64,000 nucleotides of DNA, taken from IMG/VR virus record IMGVR_UViG_3300029309_000001, positions 55,027 through 119,026 of that record; one strand, 5' to 3'. This DNA comes from a virus. The notes under the pieces were generated by a model. It did no database searches, was not told the DNA's origin, and was given only the letters and a program-made list of their open reading frames with translations. This document shows, in pieces, positions 38,948-48,219 of the stretch (positions within the stretch are counted from its first letter, which is position 1; every line of letters begins with the position of its first letter). The position numbers were made by a program, and so were the translations under genes.

Positions 38948-40288
38948 TTAAAATCTTTTAAATATATTTCCTCTTGAAATCTTTCTTTTTGTAGCTGGTT
39001 TGCTAGAAGATGAAGATGTTGTTCTTCCTGTGTTTGATGCACTCTTGTCTGTTTGAGTTGTTTTTAATTTTCTTACAGTTTTTTCAACAGCTTTAGTTTC
39101 TCCTTTTTTCATTATCTGTGCTTTATAACCATTAGGATCAGCTAATAACCATAATGCTTCAGATACTAAATTATAATTTGGTTCAACAAATTGATACTTT
39201 TCTAATAAGTGTCCTAGTAGATTTGTATTTTCACCACTAATTGATGGGTATGCAGGATTAACTAATCCATTATAAATAAGTGATTGTATTTTTTTATCTA
39301 CTTTTAAATCACCTATTTTACCACCTTTTAATGTATCATATACGTTTTTCATATAATTTTGAGATGCTTGTTCTTGTTGTTTCTTTTTCATTTCTTGTTC
39401 TTGAAGTTTTGCAGCAACAACTTTTTCTTGCATCTTATCTAATTTTGGTTTAAACTTAGCTGCTTGTTGTTCAAGCTTACCAAGATCTTTCCAAATTTCT
39501 ATTTCTTCATCTATTTCTGAATCACTACCATAACCAGTTGCACCTAAATATTCTTTGATAATGTGCACTTGATCTTTTTCATTTTTAATATCACGTTGAT
39601 ATGATTCTTCTACATGAGATAAAGCTTTAAATAAACCTTTCATATCTTGCCCACCATCAGCAACATATTTTGCTGCTATTTGTAATTCTTGTGGTAAACT
39701 ATTAAAGAACTGTGCTGGTGTTTCTCTTCTTACTGCATTTGCTCTTTCTTCTAAATTAGCTGCAATTAGTTCTTCAAAATCTTTTGCAGAATATTCTTCT
39801 AATGGTTTTTCATCATCAAATCCTACTAATTTATCTTCTGATATTAATTTATTAAATACATCAGCCATTCCTGTTATAGGTTTTCTACCTCTTTTTTTAG
39901 GTTCTTCTTCTATAACTTCATCAGTTTCAGGAGCTAATAACTCATCTATTTCATCTTTTGCTATAGGTGTTTCAGTTTGTTTTACTTCTTCACCTTCTTT
40001 AGCTTCTGTAGCTTCTTCTGTAGCTTCAACTTTTTTTTCTGATTTTTCATTTAAATCAGTTGAATCATTTTTTGGTTCTTCAATAACTGGTTCTTCTTGT
40101 TTGCCTGTATCATTATCATTAAGGAAAGACATATCTACTTTTCCTTCTCTTGAAAATACATTTGGTTTTTTTTCTGTTTCTTCAGGTAATGTAACACTAC
40201 TTGCTCCTGGTGCTCCACTGAAGATTTCATCCAAGTTAATATCTACATCTTGGACTTTAGTTTCTACGGTTTTTTCTATATCTGCCAT
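38948..40288 (-). CDS. Scaffold-like capsid assembly protein
   Basis: A 446-aa protein with an acidic, disordered N-terminus (about 1-130, many Glu and Thr), a KKRGRKP AT-hook-like motif near 130, a predicted helical middle, a coiled coil near 270-310 (KLDKMQEKVVAAKLQEQEMKK), and a basic, Ser-rich tail ending NIFKRF. Acidic, coiled-coil composition and a place between portal and capsid are typical of scaffolding proteins. It has its own promoter motif. No protease motif was seen. The assignment rests on position and composition. Confidence 0.62.
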   Translation of the reverse strand: MADIEKTVETKVQDVDINLDEIFSGAPGASSVTLPEETEKKPNVFSREGKVDMSFLNDNDTGKQEEPVIEEPKNDSTDLNEKSEKKVEATEEATEAKEGEEVKQTETPIAKDEIDELLAPETDEVIEEEPKKRGRKPITGMADVFNKLISEDKLVGFDDEKPLEEYSAKDFEELIAANLEERANAVRRETPAQFFNSLPQELQIAAKYVADGGQDMKGLFKALSHVEESYQRDIKNEKDQVHIIKEYLGATGYGSDSEIDEEIEIWKDLGKLEQQAAKFKPKLDKMQEKVVAAKLQEQEMKKKQQEQASQNYMKNVYDTLKGGKIGDLKVDKKIQSLIYNGLVNPAYPSISGENTNLLGHLLEKYQFVEPNYNLVSEALWLLADPNGYKAQIMKKGETKAVEKTVRKLKTTQTDKSASNTGRTTSSSSSKPATKRKISRGNIFKRF

Positions 40289-40316
40289 AATTTTAAATTT
40301 GTTGGTTTCTAATTAT

Positions 40317-40338
40317 TACATTAATAATATACAAAAAA
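40317..40338 (-). promoter_or_regulatory. Late promoter-like motif
   Basis: The minus strand reads TTTTTTGTATATTATTAATG, ending 28 nt before ATG 40288 of the scaffold-like gene. It is one of the best matches to the recurring late motif and would start the scaffold-decoration-capsid unit. Confidence 0.6.
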
Positions 40339-40401
40339 TTCTACCATAAACCTTAAAAATTTTAAATGAAATTAATTTTTTAAGGAGTATATAGCTAAGT
40401 A

Positions 40402-43185
40402 TTATTTTTTATTATTATCAGTATCTTTTTTGTTTGCATTTTTTGCAGATTGTACATCATATTTGTTCTTATTTTCACGTGCAATTTCAAGATTTGTTTG
40501 TGCAATATCACGTTGTGCAGATATTTTTTCTCTTTCTACAGATAATTTATCTTGTGCTGTTGCTCTATTGTTAACTGCTTCTTCTCTTTTAAAGTCCATT
40601 TGATCTCTGTATTGATCTCTTTGTTGCATATCTTTCATTGCATCACGGAAATCACTCATTTGATTTTGATCAATATCTGTTTGTGCTCCGTAACCTGCTG
40701 CTCTGATTTCAGCAACCATAAGATCTTTTCTTCTATCTGCTTCTTTTTGTTGCGTTTCAAAGTCACGTTCAGCTTGTTTTTCAGCAGCTTGTGCTTCAAG
40801 TTGTTGTTGTTGCATTTGCTGTTGAGATTCTTGCTGTTGTCTTTGCATAGCTTCTTGTTTTGTTTCAGCATCTTTAAGAATGTCTGTAACTTCTGCAATG
40901 GAATCTGCTTTAACAATACTACCAAGATCATATATACTTGCACCAGAAGTATTATTTTGTAGTGCTAATTGTTTTAATTGATCAAGAGTAGCTCTATGAT
41001 TTGTTTTAGTTGTACAGAAAATATTAAAGTCTCTCATTAATAATTCTGTTCCATTTATTTGGAAATTAACTTTTTCTGCTTCTGAATTTATATATGTTAA
41101 TCTTACACTTGGATTTGTACTATTATAATATTGTGCAAGATCTGTTCTCATTTGATGTACACGTGGCATTAATTGATCTGAATGTTGTACAAAATATATT
41201 TCAGTTTGTGCATATGATTGATTCATTGCATTAATAACACCAGTTGCTGTTTCTTGTGATATAGGACTTCCTAATCTTTGAGGATTAATACCTATTGCAT
41301 CAAATGCTTGTTGTTTAAAATGATTAGCTAATTGTATTCTAGACATTAATCTTCCTGATTGTTCAAGATTTAATGTTTGATAATGATTAAAATTTGTAGC
41401 ATTTTCTGTGTTTGTAATAGAAGTATCTAATGGCATCATACCAAAATCTTTCATTGCTACATAAGCTTTAGCTAAATTATTTTTACCCCAGTCTTCACCC
41501 ATAGAATGACGTGGTAATGCATTTTGATCAAACATAATAACAGTACCTAGTTCATCTACTAAGATGTCTGCTATTTGATTATTAACCATATTATATCCAA
41601 TTTGATATGGTTTCATTAAATCTACTAATGATGTTGATCTTGTATTTCTATCAGAAAATACTCTACCTTCAACAGGAAGTTTACAACCATATAAGTTGTT
41701 ATCTCCTTTAAATTGAAATGGTAATCTTCCTGGTCTAGTTCTATTTATACCAAGATAAATAGGATTAAATTCATTACCTTGTATATTTTCTCTCCAATAC
41801 GTAGGTAAATTTGGACCAATTTTTACACCACCCCATACTTCATTAATCCATATCCAATCAATATGTTCACCTTGTATTAAATTATCTTTAGTTTTTTCTT
41901 TAAATAAATTTGTATTATAAATTGGTTTTTCAGTTATTTTATAAGTCTCATCTATTATTTCTTGTATTACATCTCCATTCTCATTAATTCTAAGAAGATG
42001 TCCTACTTTTCTTTGAGTTTTCCAATAACACGTTGTAACACGCATCATATCTCCATCACCCCAATTGTATATATCATCACCTTCTCTTAAAATCCAATTA
42101 ACAATATCTCCACCTGTTGTTGGATCAGAATCCCAATTACTTATAAATTGTCTGTATTGTAAAGATGGTGCGCCAACATTCCATTCATGAGATCTGCTTG
42201 TATCATAAAATGAACCATCATTTTGTACACCTGTTTGCATATATCTTGCAGAAATTGCAGGATATATTTTTTCTAAAGACATTAATTGATCTTCTGTCAT
42301 TAAGTATCCATACTTATCTATAACATCTGCAGGTGACATCATATCACATTTACCTACAAAATTAGAATCTGATATATATCTACTATCAGGAGATTTATGA
42401 TAAAATGTTAAAACAGGATTCCATAATTCTACATCATAGTCATCCTCCATCATTTTAAAATGCCAAAACTCTCTATCTGAAACAAGCATATCTCTAAATG
42501 CTCTTTCTTCAAGTTCATTCATATTAAATCTTTCTTCATCTACAGCAAGGCAATGAGAAGCCCATTCTTCTACTACACTTCTATAATCTTTAGAAAAGAA
42601 ATCTTCTATTTCTGGTAATGATTTTAAATTTTCTTTTGATAATTTTTCTTTTGCTTCATCAGAATTAGGATCTAATCCCATATCAAGCATTTTTATTAGC
42701 ATTTTATTTTCTGCATCAGCTAATAAATTTTCTTCTATTTGTAATCTTTTTGCTTCAAGCATTTCATTGTATGATAAATCATCAACTGCTCTAAACTGTA
42801 CTTTGTGAAATCTTTTAGTAAATTCTCCTGTTAGTACATTAATTACATTTGGTATAATAGGATAAAACTTTAACTCTAATGCTGATTCATCTTCTTGAGT
42901 TAAAATATCCATTAAATCTTTATACTCATTGTCTTCTTCAACAATATAATCTTTTTTATCAATAATACCTTTTGCTAATTTATAATTTTTTAAAAGCTTT
43001 CTTGCATTTTTTCTAAGGTAATCCATACCTCTCATTTCCATCCAATCAAGGTTCCATGCTGCCCACTCTTCATTTTTATCTTTAGCTTTTATAAACTGAA
43101 GAGGTTGTGTAAGACTGCTATTAGTTAGCTTGTCTCCATTTAATTTAGCACCATTCTTTATTTGTAAAGCATTATATAATTGCAT
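40402..43185 (-). CDS. Portal protein, crAss-like
   Basis: A 927-aa protein that I recognise as the crAss-like portal from stretches such as YPIIPNVINVLTGEFTKR, NRTRPGRLPFQFKG and SPISQETATGVINAMNQSYA. It forms the dodecameric DNA channel at one head vertex and docks the terminase. The C-terminal 150 residues (from about 770) are a long Gln- and Glu-rich coiled coil ending in a basic tail (NANKKDTDNNKK), which is plausible for a portal barrel or crown. It follows terL with one tiny ORF between. A codon-dense coiled-coil region produces spurious overlapping frames on both strands. Confidence 0.85.
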   Translation of the reverse strand: MQLYNALQIKNGAKLNGDKLTNSSLTQPLQFIKAKDKNEEWAAWNLDWMEMRGMDYLRKNARKLLKNYKLAKGIIDKKDYIVEEDNEYKDLMDILTQEDESALELKFYPIIPNVINVLTGEFTKRFHKVQFRAVDDLSYNEMLEAKRLQIEENLLADAENKMLIKMLDMGLDPNSDEAKEKLSKENLKSLPEIEDFFSKDYRSVVEEWASHCLAVDEERFNMNELEERAFRDMLVSDREFWHFKMMEDDYDVELWNPVLTFYHKSPDSRYISDSNFVGKCDMMSPADVIDKYGYLMTEDQLMSLEKIYPAISARYMQTGVQNDGSFYDTSRSHEWNVGAPSLQYRQFISNWDSDPTTGGDIVNWILREGDDIYNWGDGDMMRVTTCYWKTQRKVGHLLRINENGDVIQEIIDETYKITEKPIYNTNLFKEKTKDNLIQGEHIDWIWINEVWGGVKIGPNLPTYWRENIQGNEFNPIYLGINRTRPGRLPFQFKGDNNLYGCKLPVEGRVFSDRNTRSTSLVDLMKPYQIGYNMVNNQIADILVDELGTVIMFDQNALPRHSMGEDWGKNNLAKAYVAMKDFGMMPLDTSITNTENATNFNHYQTLNLEQSGRLMSRIQLANHFKQQAFDAIGINPQRLGSPISQETATGVINAMNQSYAQTEIYFVQHSDQLMPRVHQMRTDLAQYYNSTNPSVRLTYINSEAEKVNFQINGTELLMRDFNIFCTTKTNHRATLDQLKQLALQNNTSGASIYDLGSIVKADSIAEVTDILKDAETKQEAMQRQQQESQQQMQQQQLEAQAAEKQAERDFETQQKEADRRKDLMVAEIRAAGYGAQTDIDQNQMSDFRDAMKDMQQRDQYRDQMDFKREEAVNNRATAQDKLSVEREKISAQRDIAQTNLEIARENKNKYDVQSAKNANKKDTDNNKK

Positions 43186-43188
43186 TTT

Positions 43189-43281
43189 CTAATATTTTAT
43201 TTTGATAACATTTTCATCTTGAATATATAAATAAACAAAATGCATATCTCCCATTGTTGTAGTTGTAAACCAATTTTCCAT
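43189..43281 (-). CDS. Tiny ORF between terL and portal
   Basis: A 30-aa frame (MENWFTTTTMGDMHFVYLY...) fills the gap between terL and the portal gene. It begins 2 nt after the terL stop and ends 3 nt before the portal ATG, the tight packing expected of a real gene in this operon. No function is known; it could also serve only to couple translation. Confidence 0.4.
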   Translation of the reverse strand: MENWFTTTTMGDMHFVYLYIQDENVIKIKY

Positions 43282-43283
43282 AT

Positions 43284-45473
43284 TTATTTTAAATTTTTAT
43301 AAGCTGATTTTTTTATTTTATTTTTATGCAAAGCATTTCTCTTACCAATATTTCTAAAAGGTCTCATATTTAATTTATACAAATTTTGTGACTTATCCAA
43401 GTTATTTGAGTCTTGATTCTCTCTTCTTTTGGTATATCCTCTGTTTGATTGCTGTATTCTAACAAATGCTACTAATGCTGAAAATGCTACAAGTCTATCC
43501 ACGTTAAGTCCTGGATAATATTGCATCATTTCAGTTAATAACATTTTATCAGGTATTCTTTGTACTCCAAATGTTTGTGATAATACTTCACCATCACTAT
43601 TTAATTCTTCATCTATAGCTTCTCTAATATATTCTATTGCATATGAAATTAAATGACTTTTAAATAATGTTCCTGTATTTTTCCAACCATATTCTTGAAA
43701 TACATTTTGATTAGATCCTAAATCTTTTAAAAATAATATTTGTTGTTTAGGCACTAAATATTTTTGTTTACGTTTAGCAATCATATGCTGTATAAATAAT
43801 GATATATTATTTTCAACTAATGTCCAAGCTTTATACCATTCTATAATAAGTTCTAGTTGTTCATGTGTTTTGTTTATATCATCATATCTACCACACCAAG
43901 ATGCAACTATTTTTTCTCTTTCAATAAATGTTTCTGTCTTACCATCTTTATCTGTTCTTGTAACTTCACAAGCATTTTTATATACAAATATACTACACAA
44001 TGAATCTGATGTAGTAGTTTTACCTTCTGACACAGGGTCAATAGATGCATAATAAGTTCCAAACTCAGGATTAGAAATAGGTCTTTCCCATACAACTAAA
44101 ACACCTGTTTTATCTTCTAATTTCTTTTTAACAGGAAAATCCATTATAGGTAACTTTCTACTTCTTTTAGCTTCTATTCCATCTTCTGTTCTTTCTAATT
44201 CAATATGTTCATACCCATATTCTTTATCTTCAATTCTTTTTAATTGTTTAGATATTAATGCTTGTGGAAATATAGCTGCTTGTCTATATGCAAAAGCTTC
44301 TGCAATATTAATTGGTTTCTGTGATATACGTAATTGATATTGTTCAGGAGCTAAATCTTTTTGCCAAGTTGATCTTTCTTCTTTAATTGCACTTAAAGCT
44401 TCTTCAATTAATGAATTACCATATTTATCAATATAAGGAGGCATAGACCATTGTTCAGGTATAAATAAACCTGCAACACCAATAGTACCTTTATCATCCA
44501 TTAAATTGGTTTCTACAGCATATATATCATTTGATTGTGGATTAAGTATCATTTCTTTTAATGGATTACACTGATCAAGATCACCCACAGATCCTGCAGC
44601 TATAAACATACCAGTAGTAATCATACCTGATGACATTGCAGGTCTAATATATTCATATGTCTGATCCATCTTAGGAGCAATACCAGCCTCTTCATGAAAG
44701 AAATAAGTACAAGGTCCACCTACACCTGTTGTTGCATTTTTTTCAAAAGATGCACCTTGTATTTTTGACATAAGTCCTTTATTAGTTTTTCTATTATTTA
44801 TTCTAACTTCAATTTTCTGTTCCCATAATAATACTTTTTCTGGTGTACAAGGTCTATACCATGCAGTATGTTCATTAAGAAATGTTTTATATTCATCTAA
44901 AAATTTCCATGAACCTTTATCATTTATATAATCTTTAAGTGATGCACCCATTTTACATATAGATCCTTCTTCAAACCAAAATTGATTTATAATTTTTCCC
45001 ATATGAAAATAAGAAGAAGCTATCTGTCTTTTCTTTAATATTGCTGCATGTTTGTAATGTAATTCTGCTAGTATTTCATATAATGCCATATGATACTGTG
45101 CATCTCTTACTTTAGCAAAACCATATTTTTTTTCTTCTTTATCAAAGATTGGTAAAAAATTTAACCACATATAATAGTCTCTACTTAAATACCATGTATT
45201 TTTTTTACCTATAAATAATACACCTTCTCTACATTTTTCTTTTTCAAAATTCCAATAATTAATATAGTCTTTAGATCTAAATGGTTTATCACAATAAAAT
45301 CCTTGTGAATTAAATGAGACTGCTTGTTCATTAAACAACAAAGCAGTCTCATCAAAATCATATTCACCTGGTTCTTTAAAAAGATTTAAAAGATATTTAG
45401 TATACTCTTCTTTAGTTTTAAATTCTTTATAACCCCATTTACCATCTTGATATTTTGGAATTTTTTTATACAT
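43284..45473 (-). CDS. terL: Terminase large subunit (crAss-like)
   Basis: A 729-aa packaging motor with an ATPase and nuclease layout. Walker B is clear (YFFHEEAGI near 255). The nuclease domain begins with YYASIDPV near 477 and has further acidic residues downstream (RYDDINKTHEQL). The Walker A region reads KKRQIASSYFHMGK near 146-159, without a standard GxxGxGKT; TerL proteins often deviate here, and I recall a similar form in crAss-like phages. The C-terminus is basic. The gene overlaps the GroES-like gene by 8 nt and is followed by the portal gene, the usual packaging order. Confidence 0.88.
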   Translation of the reverse strand: MYKKIPKYQDGKWGYKEFKTKEEYTKYLLNLFKEPGEYDFDETALLFNEQAVSFNSQGFYCDKPFRSKDYINYWNFEKEKCREGVLFIGKKNTWYLSRDYYMWLNFLPIFDKEEKKYGFAKVRDAQYHMALYEILAELHYKHAAILKKRQIASSYFHMGKIINQFWFEEGSICKMGASLKDYINDKGSWKFLDEYKTFLNEHTAWYRPCTPEKVLLWEQKIEVRINNRKTNKGLMSKIQGASFEKNATTGVGGPCTYFFHEEAGIAPKMDQTYEYIRPAMSSGMITTGMFIAAGSVGDLDQCNPLKEMILNPQSNDIYAVETNLMDDKGTIGVAGLFIPEQWSMPPYIDKYGNSLIEEALSAIKEERSTWQKDLAPEQYQLRISQKPINIAEAFAYRQAAIFPQALISKQLKRIEDKEYGYEHIELERTEDGIEAKRSRKLPIMDFPVKKKLEDKTGVLVVWERPISNPEFGTYYASIDPVSEGKTTTSDSLCSIFVYKNACEVTRTDKDGKTETFIEREKIVASWCGRYDDINKTHEQLELIIEWYKAWTLVENNISLFIQHMIAKRKQKYLVPKQQILFLKDLGSNQNVFQEYGWKNTGTLFKSHLISYAIEYIREAIDEELNSDGEVLSQTFGVQRIPDKMLLTEMMQYYPGLNVDRLVAFSALVAFVRIQQSNRGYTKRRENQDSNNLDKSQNLYKLNMRPFRNIGKRNALHKNKIKKSAYKNLK

Positions 45474-45741
45474 CTTTTATAATAGCAATAATAGCAGCTT
45501 CATCAATAATAATATGCTCTTCACCATTATGCATCATTTCTACAGTGTTTATCATTTCAGGCCATTGAATATAATCACCTTCTTTAGCTTGTTCACATTT
45601 AGGTCCTGCTGAAATAATAGTTCCTAAAGGTGGTTGATGTTGTTGTGTTTCTGGTACATAGATTAATCCATTTTGAATTGTTTCTACTTTTGGATCTTGT
45701 TTAACTAAAACCCTTTTACCCATTGGAATAACTTTTTTCAT
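45466..45741 (-). CDS. GroES-like co-chaperonin
   Basis: A 91-aa protein, close to the usual GroES length. It starts KKVIPMGKRVLVKQDPKVET and continues with NGLIYVP, LGTIISAGP, KEGDYIQWP and EEHIIIDEAAIIAII. These are the expected GroES strands, including the GxVxAxGP and GDxV positions. The mobile loop region (about 20-34) carries QNGLIYVP in place of the usual GGIVLT. It would work with the host GroEL to fold a phage protein, as T4 gp31 does for its capsid protein (known for T4, inferred here). It overlaps terL by 8 nt. Confidence 0.82.
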   Translation of the reverse strand: MKKVIPMGKRVLVKQDPKVETIQNGLIYVPETQQHQPPLGTIISAGPKCEQAKEGDYIQWPEMINTVEMMHNGEEHIIIDEAAIIAIIKDV

Positions 45742-45759
45742 TTTTGTTGATTTTTAAAA

Positions 45760-45852
45760 TTAATAATTATTGTTATTGTGATCTGTAAACATACTCCAGA
45801 TTAATAATGTTATTAATAAAAGACAAGCAAATATTTCTTCTATACTATACAT
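45760..45852 (-). CDS. Single-span membrane micro-protein
   Basis: A 30-aa frame: MYSIEEIFACLLLITLLIW followed by SMFTDHNNNNY. It has one hydrophobic segment of about 14 residues. It lies 2 nt after the 172-aa gene and 18 nt before the GroES-like gene, filling an otherwise empty gap. It may be real given the tight spacing; role unknown. Confidence 0.4.
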   Translation of the reverse strand: MYSIEEIFACLLLITLLIWSMFTDHNNNNY

Positions 45853-45854
45853 AT

Positions 45855-46373
45855 TTACATTTGATCATAAGCAAGTCCTTGTCCTCCACGTACTTGACTT
45901 TTTTGTTCATCTTTCATATCATTATATGCACCTTTAAATGATTGTCTTATCTGTTCAAATTTAGCTGCAGTGTTTACTAATGATGTTAAATTACCATCTC
46001 TACCATGTTCTATAGATGTAGTTTCCATATATCTTGCTAATCTATCTAACATTGTTTTAATACCTTTATAAGCTCTATAAGTTGGTGTATGATAAAGATC
46101 TTCACAAAGTTTTATAGCATTTCTTATAGCTTCATCTTCTGGTGATTCTTCTAATTCTATTTCTTCTATAATTAAATCTTCTTTTTCATGTTCAGGCATA
46201 TTAAAAAAAGGATTCATATCTGGATCTGGACATGTCATATAAAATACAAATAAATATACTTGCATATATGTATCAGGATATTTATCCATAATACCTTTTA
46301 ATGATTTAATAGAATAACAATGTTCTGATGGTATTACTTTACCATTTTGTACGTCAAATAGTTTTACTAGCAT
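45855..46373 (-). CDS. Conserved crAss-like hypothetical protein near terL
   Basis: A 172-aa acidic, mostly helical protein: MLVKLFDVQNGKVIPSEHC, YMTCPDPDMNPFFN and TYRAYKGIKTMLDRLARYM. I recall similar proteins beside the crAss-like terminase gene. Small size and a place just upstream of terL would fit a terminase small subunit or packaging accessory, but no DNA-binding motif is obvious, so I do not assign it. It overlaps the nuclease gene by 7 nt. Confidence 0.6.
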   Translation of the reverse strand: MLVKLFDVQNGKVIPSEHCYSIKSLKGIMDKYPDTYMQVYLFVFYMTCPDPDMNPFFNMPEHEKEDLIIEEIELEESPEDEAIRNAIKLCEDLYHTPTYRAYKGIKTMLDRLARYMETTSIEHGRDGNLTSLVNTAAKFEQIRQSFKGAYNDMKDEQKSQVRGGQGLAYDQM

Positions 46374-47200
46374 TGTGAATTATCTTTTAACCACATTACA
46401 AGACTAGTTATTTCATCTTTTAAATATGGTAGGTCATACATTTTAATTTCTTTAATTATTGGTTCTCCTTGATTATTGTATTTAGTAATAGGATAACCAT
46501 ATTTATTTTCACTTTCTTTTTCAAATGATACATGTTGGATTTGTAACTTTCCTATTTTTAATTTAGGATTATGTTTTTTTATTATATATGCATATAAACT
46601 TAATTGTAAATTATAATGTTTTAGATTACAATCATCAAGATGAGAAACTGGGTTATACATTTTAGATGTAATACCTTCCCAATTTGTAAATCCAGTTTCT
46701 TTAATTTCTTTATTTGTTTTAAAATCAAGTATATTTATTTTACCATTAACAATAGTAACTAAATCTGCTTGTCCACATAAACCTAATGATTTAAGATATA
46801 CAAAATGTTCAGGATATACACCATCTTTAATTTTTTGATTTGGTGCAATTTTAATACCATTATCATCTGTTATAGGTCTTATAATAGGAACTTCTACACC
46901 ATCTCTTTCTATAGTATTAAACTCACAAATATTTTCTTCTCTTTGATTATGATACCAATTACCTAATTTAATAGCTCTTTCAGTTTCACTATTCCATGCA
47001 TTTAGTATTTCTTTTTCAGTCATACCATACCATTTAGATCTTTTATTTTTACTAGATTTTTTTGCTTGAACTTTTGCATTAAATTTTGGTTTAAATTTAC
47101 CTACAAAACTTGTAACACTAGTCCAGTTAATTTTATCTTTTTCAAGATTTTCATCTAAACTTTCATATATGTGTCCTTCTTCTTTAAATATTACAGCCAT
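46367..47200 (-). CDS. PD-(D/E)XK family nuclease
   Basis: A 277-aa protein with the core of the Cas4/RecB-type nuclease fold: KLGNWYHNQREE near the start of the domain, LGLCGQADLVTI (GxxD, near 146), INILDFKTNK (DxK, near 160) and YNLQLSLYAYII (QxxxY). These supply the metal ligands and catalytic lysine. It probably trims or repairs phage DNA or degrades host DNA. It sits in the packaging operon rather than the replication module, so a role in processing DNA before or during packaging is possible (inference). Confidence 0.85.
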   Translation of the reverse strand: MAVIFKEEGHIYESLDENLEKDKINWTSVTSFVGKFKPKFNAKVQAKKSSKNKRSKWYGMTEKEILNAWNSETERAIKLGNWYHNQREENICEFNTIERDGVEVPIIRPITDDNGIKIAPNQKIKDGVYPEHFVYLKSLGLCGQADLVTIVNGKINILDFKTNKEIKETGFTNWEGITSKMYNPVSHLDDCNLKHYNLQLSLYAYIIKKHNPKLKIGKLQIQHVSFEKESENKYGYPITKYNNQGEPIIKEIKMYDLPYLKDEITSLVMWLKDNSQC

Positions 47201-47206
47201 AACTTT

Positions 47207-47524
47207 TTATTTATATCCTGTTTCATTTTTAAATTTATTTTCAAGATCTTCAGATAATACTGCATCCCATTTACCTCTTGGGCAAGATGAAGATAATGCT
47301 CTAAGTTTAAATCCTAACGAACAACCACAATCTGCACAACATGGTTGTGTTCCTGGTGCTGCACAATTTAAACCAACATTATCTAACATATCACATTCTT
47401 TACATAATAACCATCTTTCATCAGCAACAGCTTCTACAGTTTCAGATTTAAAAATTTTATTTTTAACTCCTTCTAATATTTGATCTGCATTTTTTATGCC
47501 TTTTAATAATTTACCTATTCTCAT
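47207..47524 (-). CDS. Cys-rich zinc-binding protein
   Basis: A 105-aa protein with C41, C44, C54, C62, C63, C66, C68 and C81 in the pattern CKEC, later CCADCGCSL, then CPRGKW. This suggests a two-site zinc ribbon. I recall small proteins with GCSL...CPxGKW endings from crAss-like phages. The first 30 residues are helical and basic. It overlaps the IHF-like gene by 14 nt. A role in DNA or RNA binding, for example as a transcription factor, is plausible but unproven. Confidence 0.65.
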   Translation of the reverse strand: MRIGKLLKGIKNADQILEGVKNKIFKSETVEAVADERWLLCKECDMLDNVGLNCAAPGTQPCCADCGCSLGFKLRALSSSCPRGKWDAVLSEDLENKFKNETGYK

Positions 47525-47870
47525 CTTTAAATTCTTTTTTTATCTTTATCTCTTCATTTAATTTATCTAAAGCTTTTTCCATAGATTCTAATTTTTCTTT
47601 AATTGGCAAATGCTTACCATAGCCTTTGTAAGTATTTTTTTGAATATTACCTAAAATATCTTTATTTCTTTTTATACTTTTTTCAAGTCTTTGTTTTCTT
47701 AATGAAAATGTTCCTAAATTTGGAAGATATATTTTGTTTCCTTTTAGTTCTGATAATGCATTTCTAACTCTACCATAATAAAAAGCTACTAAATCACTAA
47801 CTAAATCTATATGAGCATTACATTCTTCAGCAATTTCAGGATAAAAATCTTTATAATTTTTTGGTTTCAA
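47511..47870 (-). CDS. IHF/HU-like DNA-binding protein
   Basis: A 119-aa protein. VSDLVAFYYGRVRNALSE is followed by KIYLPNLGTFSLRKQRLEK, which aligns by eye with the helix-turn and GFGTFxVR strand of HU/IHF proteins. crAss-like genomes are known to carry IHF-like genes in this area. The tail (about 75-119) is lysine-rich and helical. The only usable start is TTG at 47870, because a stop lies two codons upstream and no ATG occurs until far inside the domain; it overlaps the upstream gene by 20 nt. It may bend DNA during packaging or in the capsid. Confidence 0.7.
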   Translation of the reverse strand: MKPKNYKDFYPEIAEECNAHIDLVSDLVAFYYGRVRNALSELKGNKIYLPNLGTFSLRKQRLEKSIKRNKDILGNIQKNTYKGYGKHLPIKEKLESMEKALDKLNEEIKIKKEFKDENR

Positions 47871-48219
47871 TTCCTAATAATTTATAATCCAATAATATAG
47901 TACCTTCTGTTTGAATTTCTATTTTAGGATTTAATTCAATAATTTTTTTATTTACACCTGTTTTTATTATAAGTTCTTTTTTGCTTGCTTTTGTAATTGC
48001 ATTTCTACAAGATTGTGGACTTTTAAATATTTCTTTTTTAGAAATAAAAGAACAAAATTTTGTAAGTTCAGATTTTTCTAATTTAGCTAATTCAGTTAAA
48101 CATAATAAATCAGACAAACTTATTTGTATATCATTAAGAAAGCAGTAAGTAAGGATTTGATATTTAATAACCTCATCCTTACTTGTTTTAACTTTTTTTT
48201 CTACTTTCTTTACTTTCAT
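47851..48219 (-). CDS. Putative winged-helix DNA-binding protein
   Basis: A 122-aa basic protein. A lysine-rich start (MKVKKVEKKVKTSKDEV) precedes helices with QISLSDLLCLTELAKLEKSE and SPQSCRNAITKASKKELIIK. The latter looks like a recognition helix followed by a wing of a winged helix. It lies between the L,D-transpeptidase-like and IHF-like genes and overlaps both. It may control late transcription or packaging; this is inferred from fold impression and position only. Confidence 0.5.
   Translation of the reverse strand: MKVKKVEKKVKTSKDEVIKYQILTYCFLNDIQISLSDLLCLTELAKLEKSELTKFCSFISKKEIFKSPQSCRNAITKASKKELIIKTGVNKKIIELNPKIEIQTEGTILLDYKLLGIETKKL

Noticed and set aside
40552-40962. Frames on both strands inside the portal C-terminal coiled coil
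   Set aside because: They are shadows of the Gln-rich repeat-like codons of the portal gene; their products are Cys/Phe- or Lys/Gln-biased without domain features.
47169-47483. Plus-strand frame opposite the zinc protein
   Set aside because: It covers the conserved zinc-binding gene on the other strand and shows no domain of its own.
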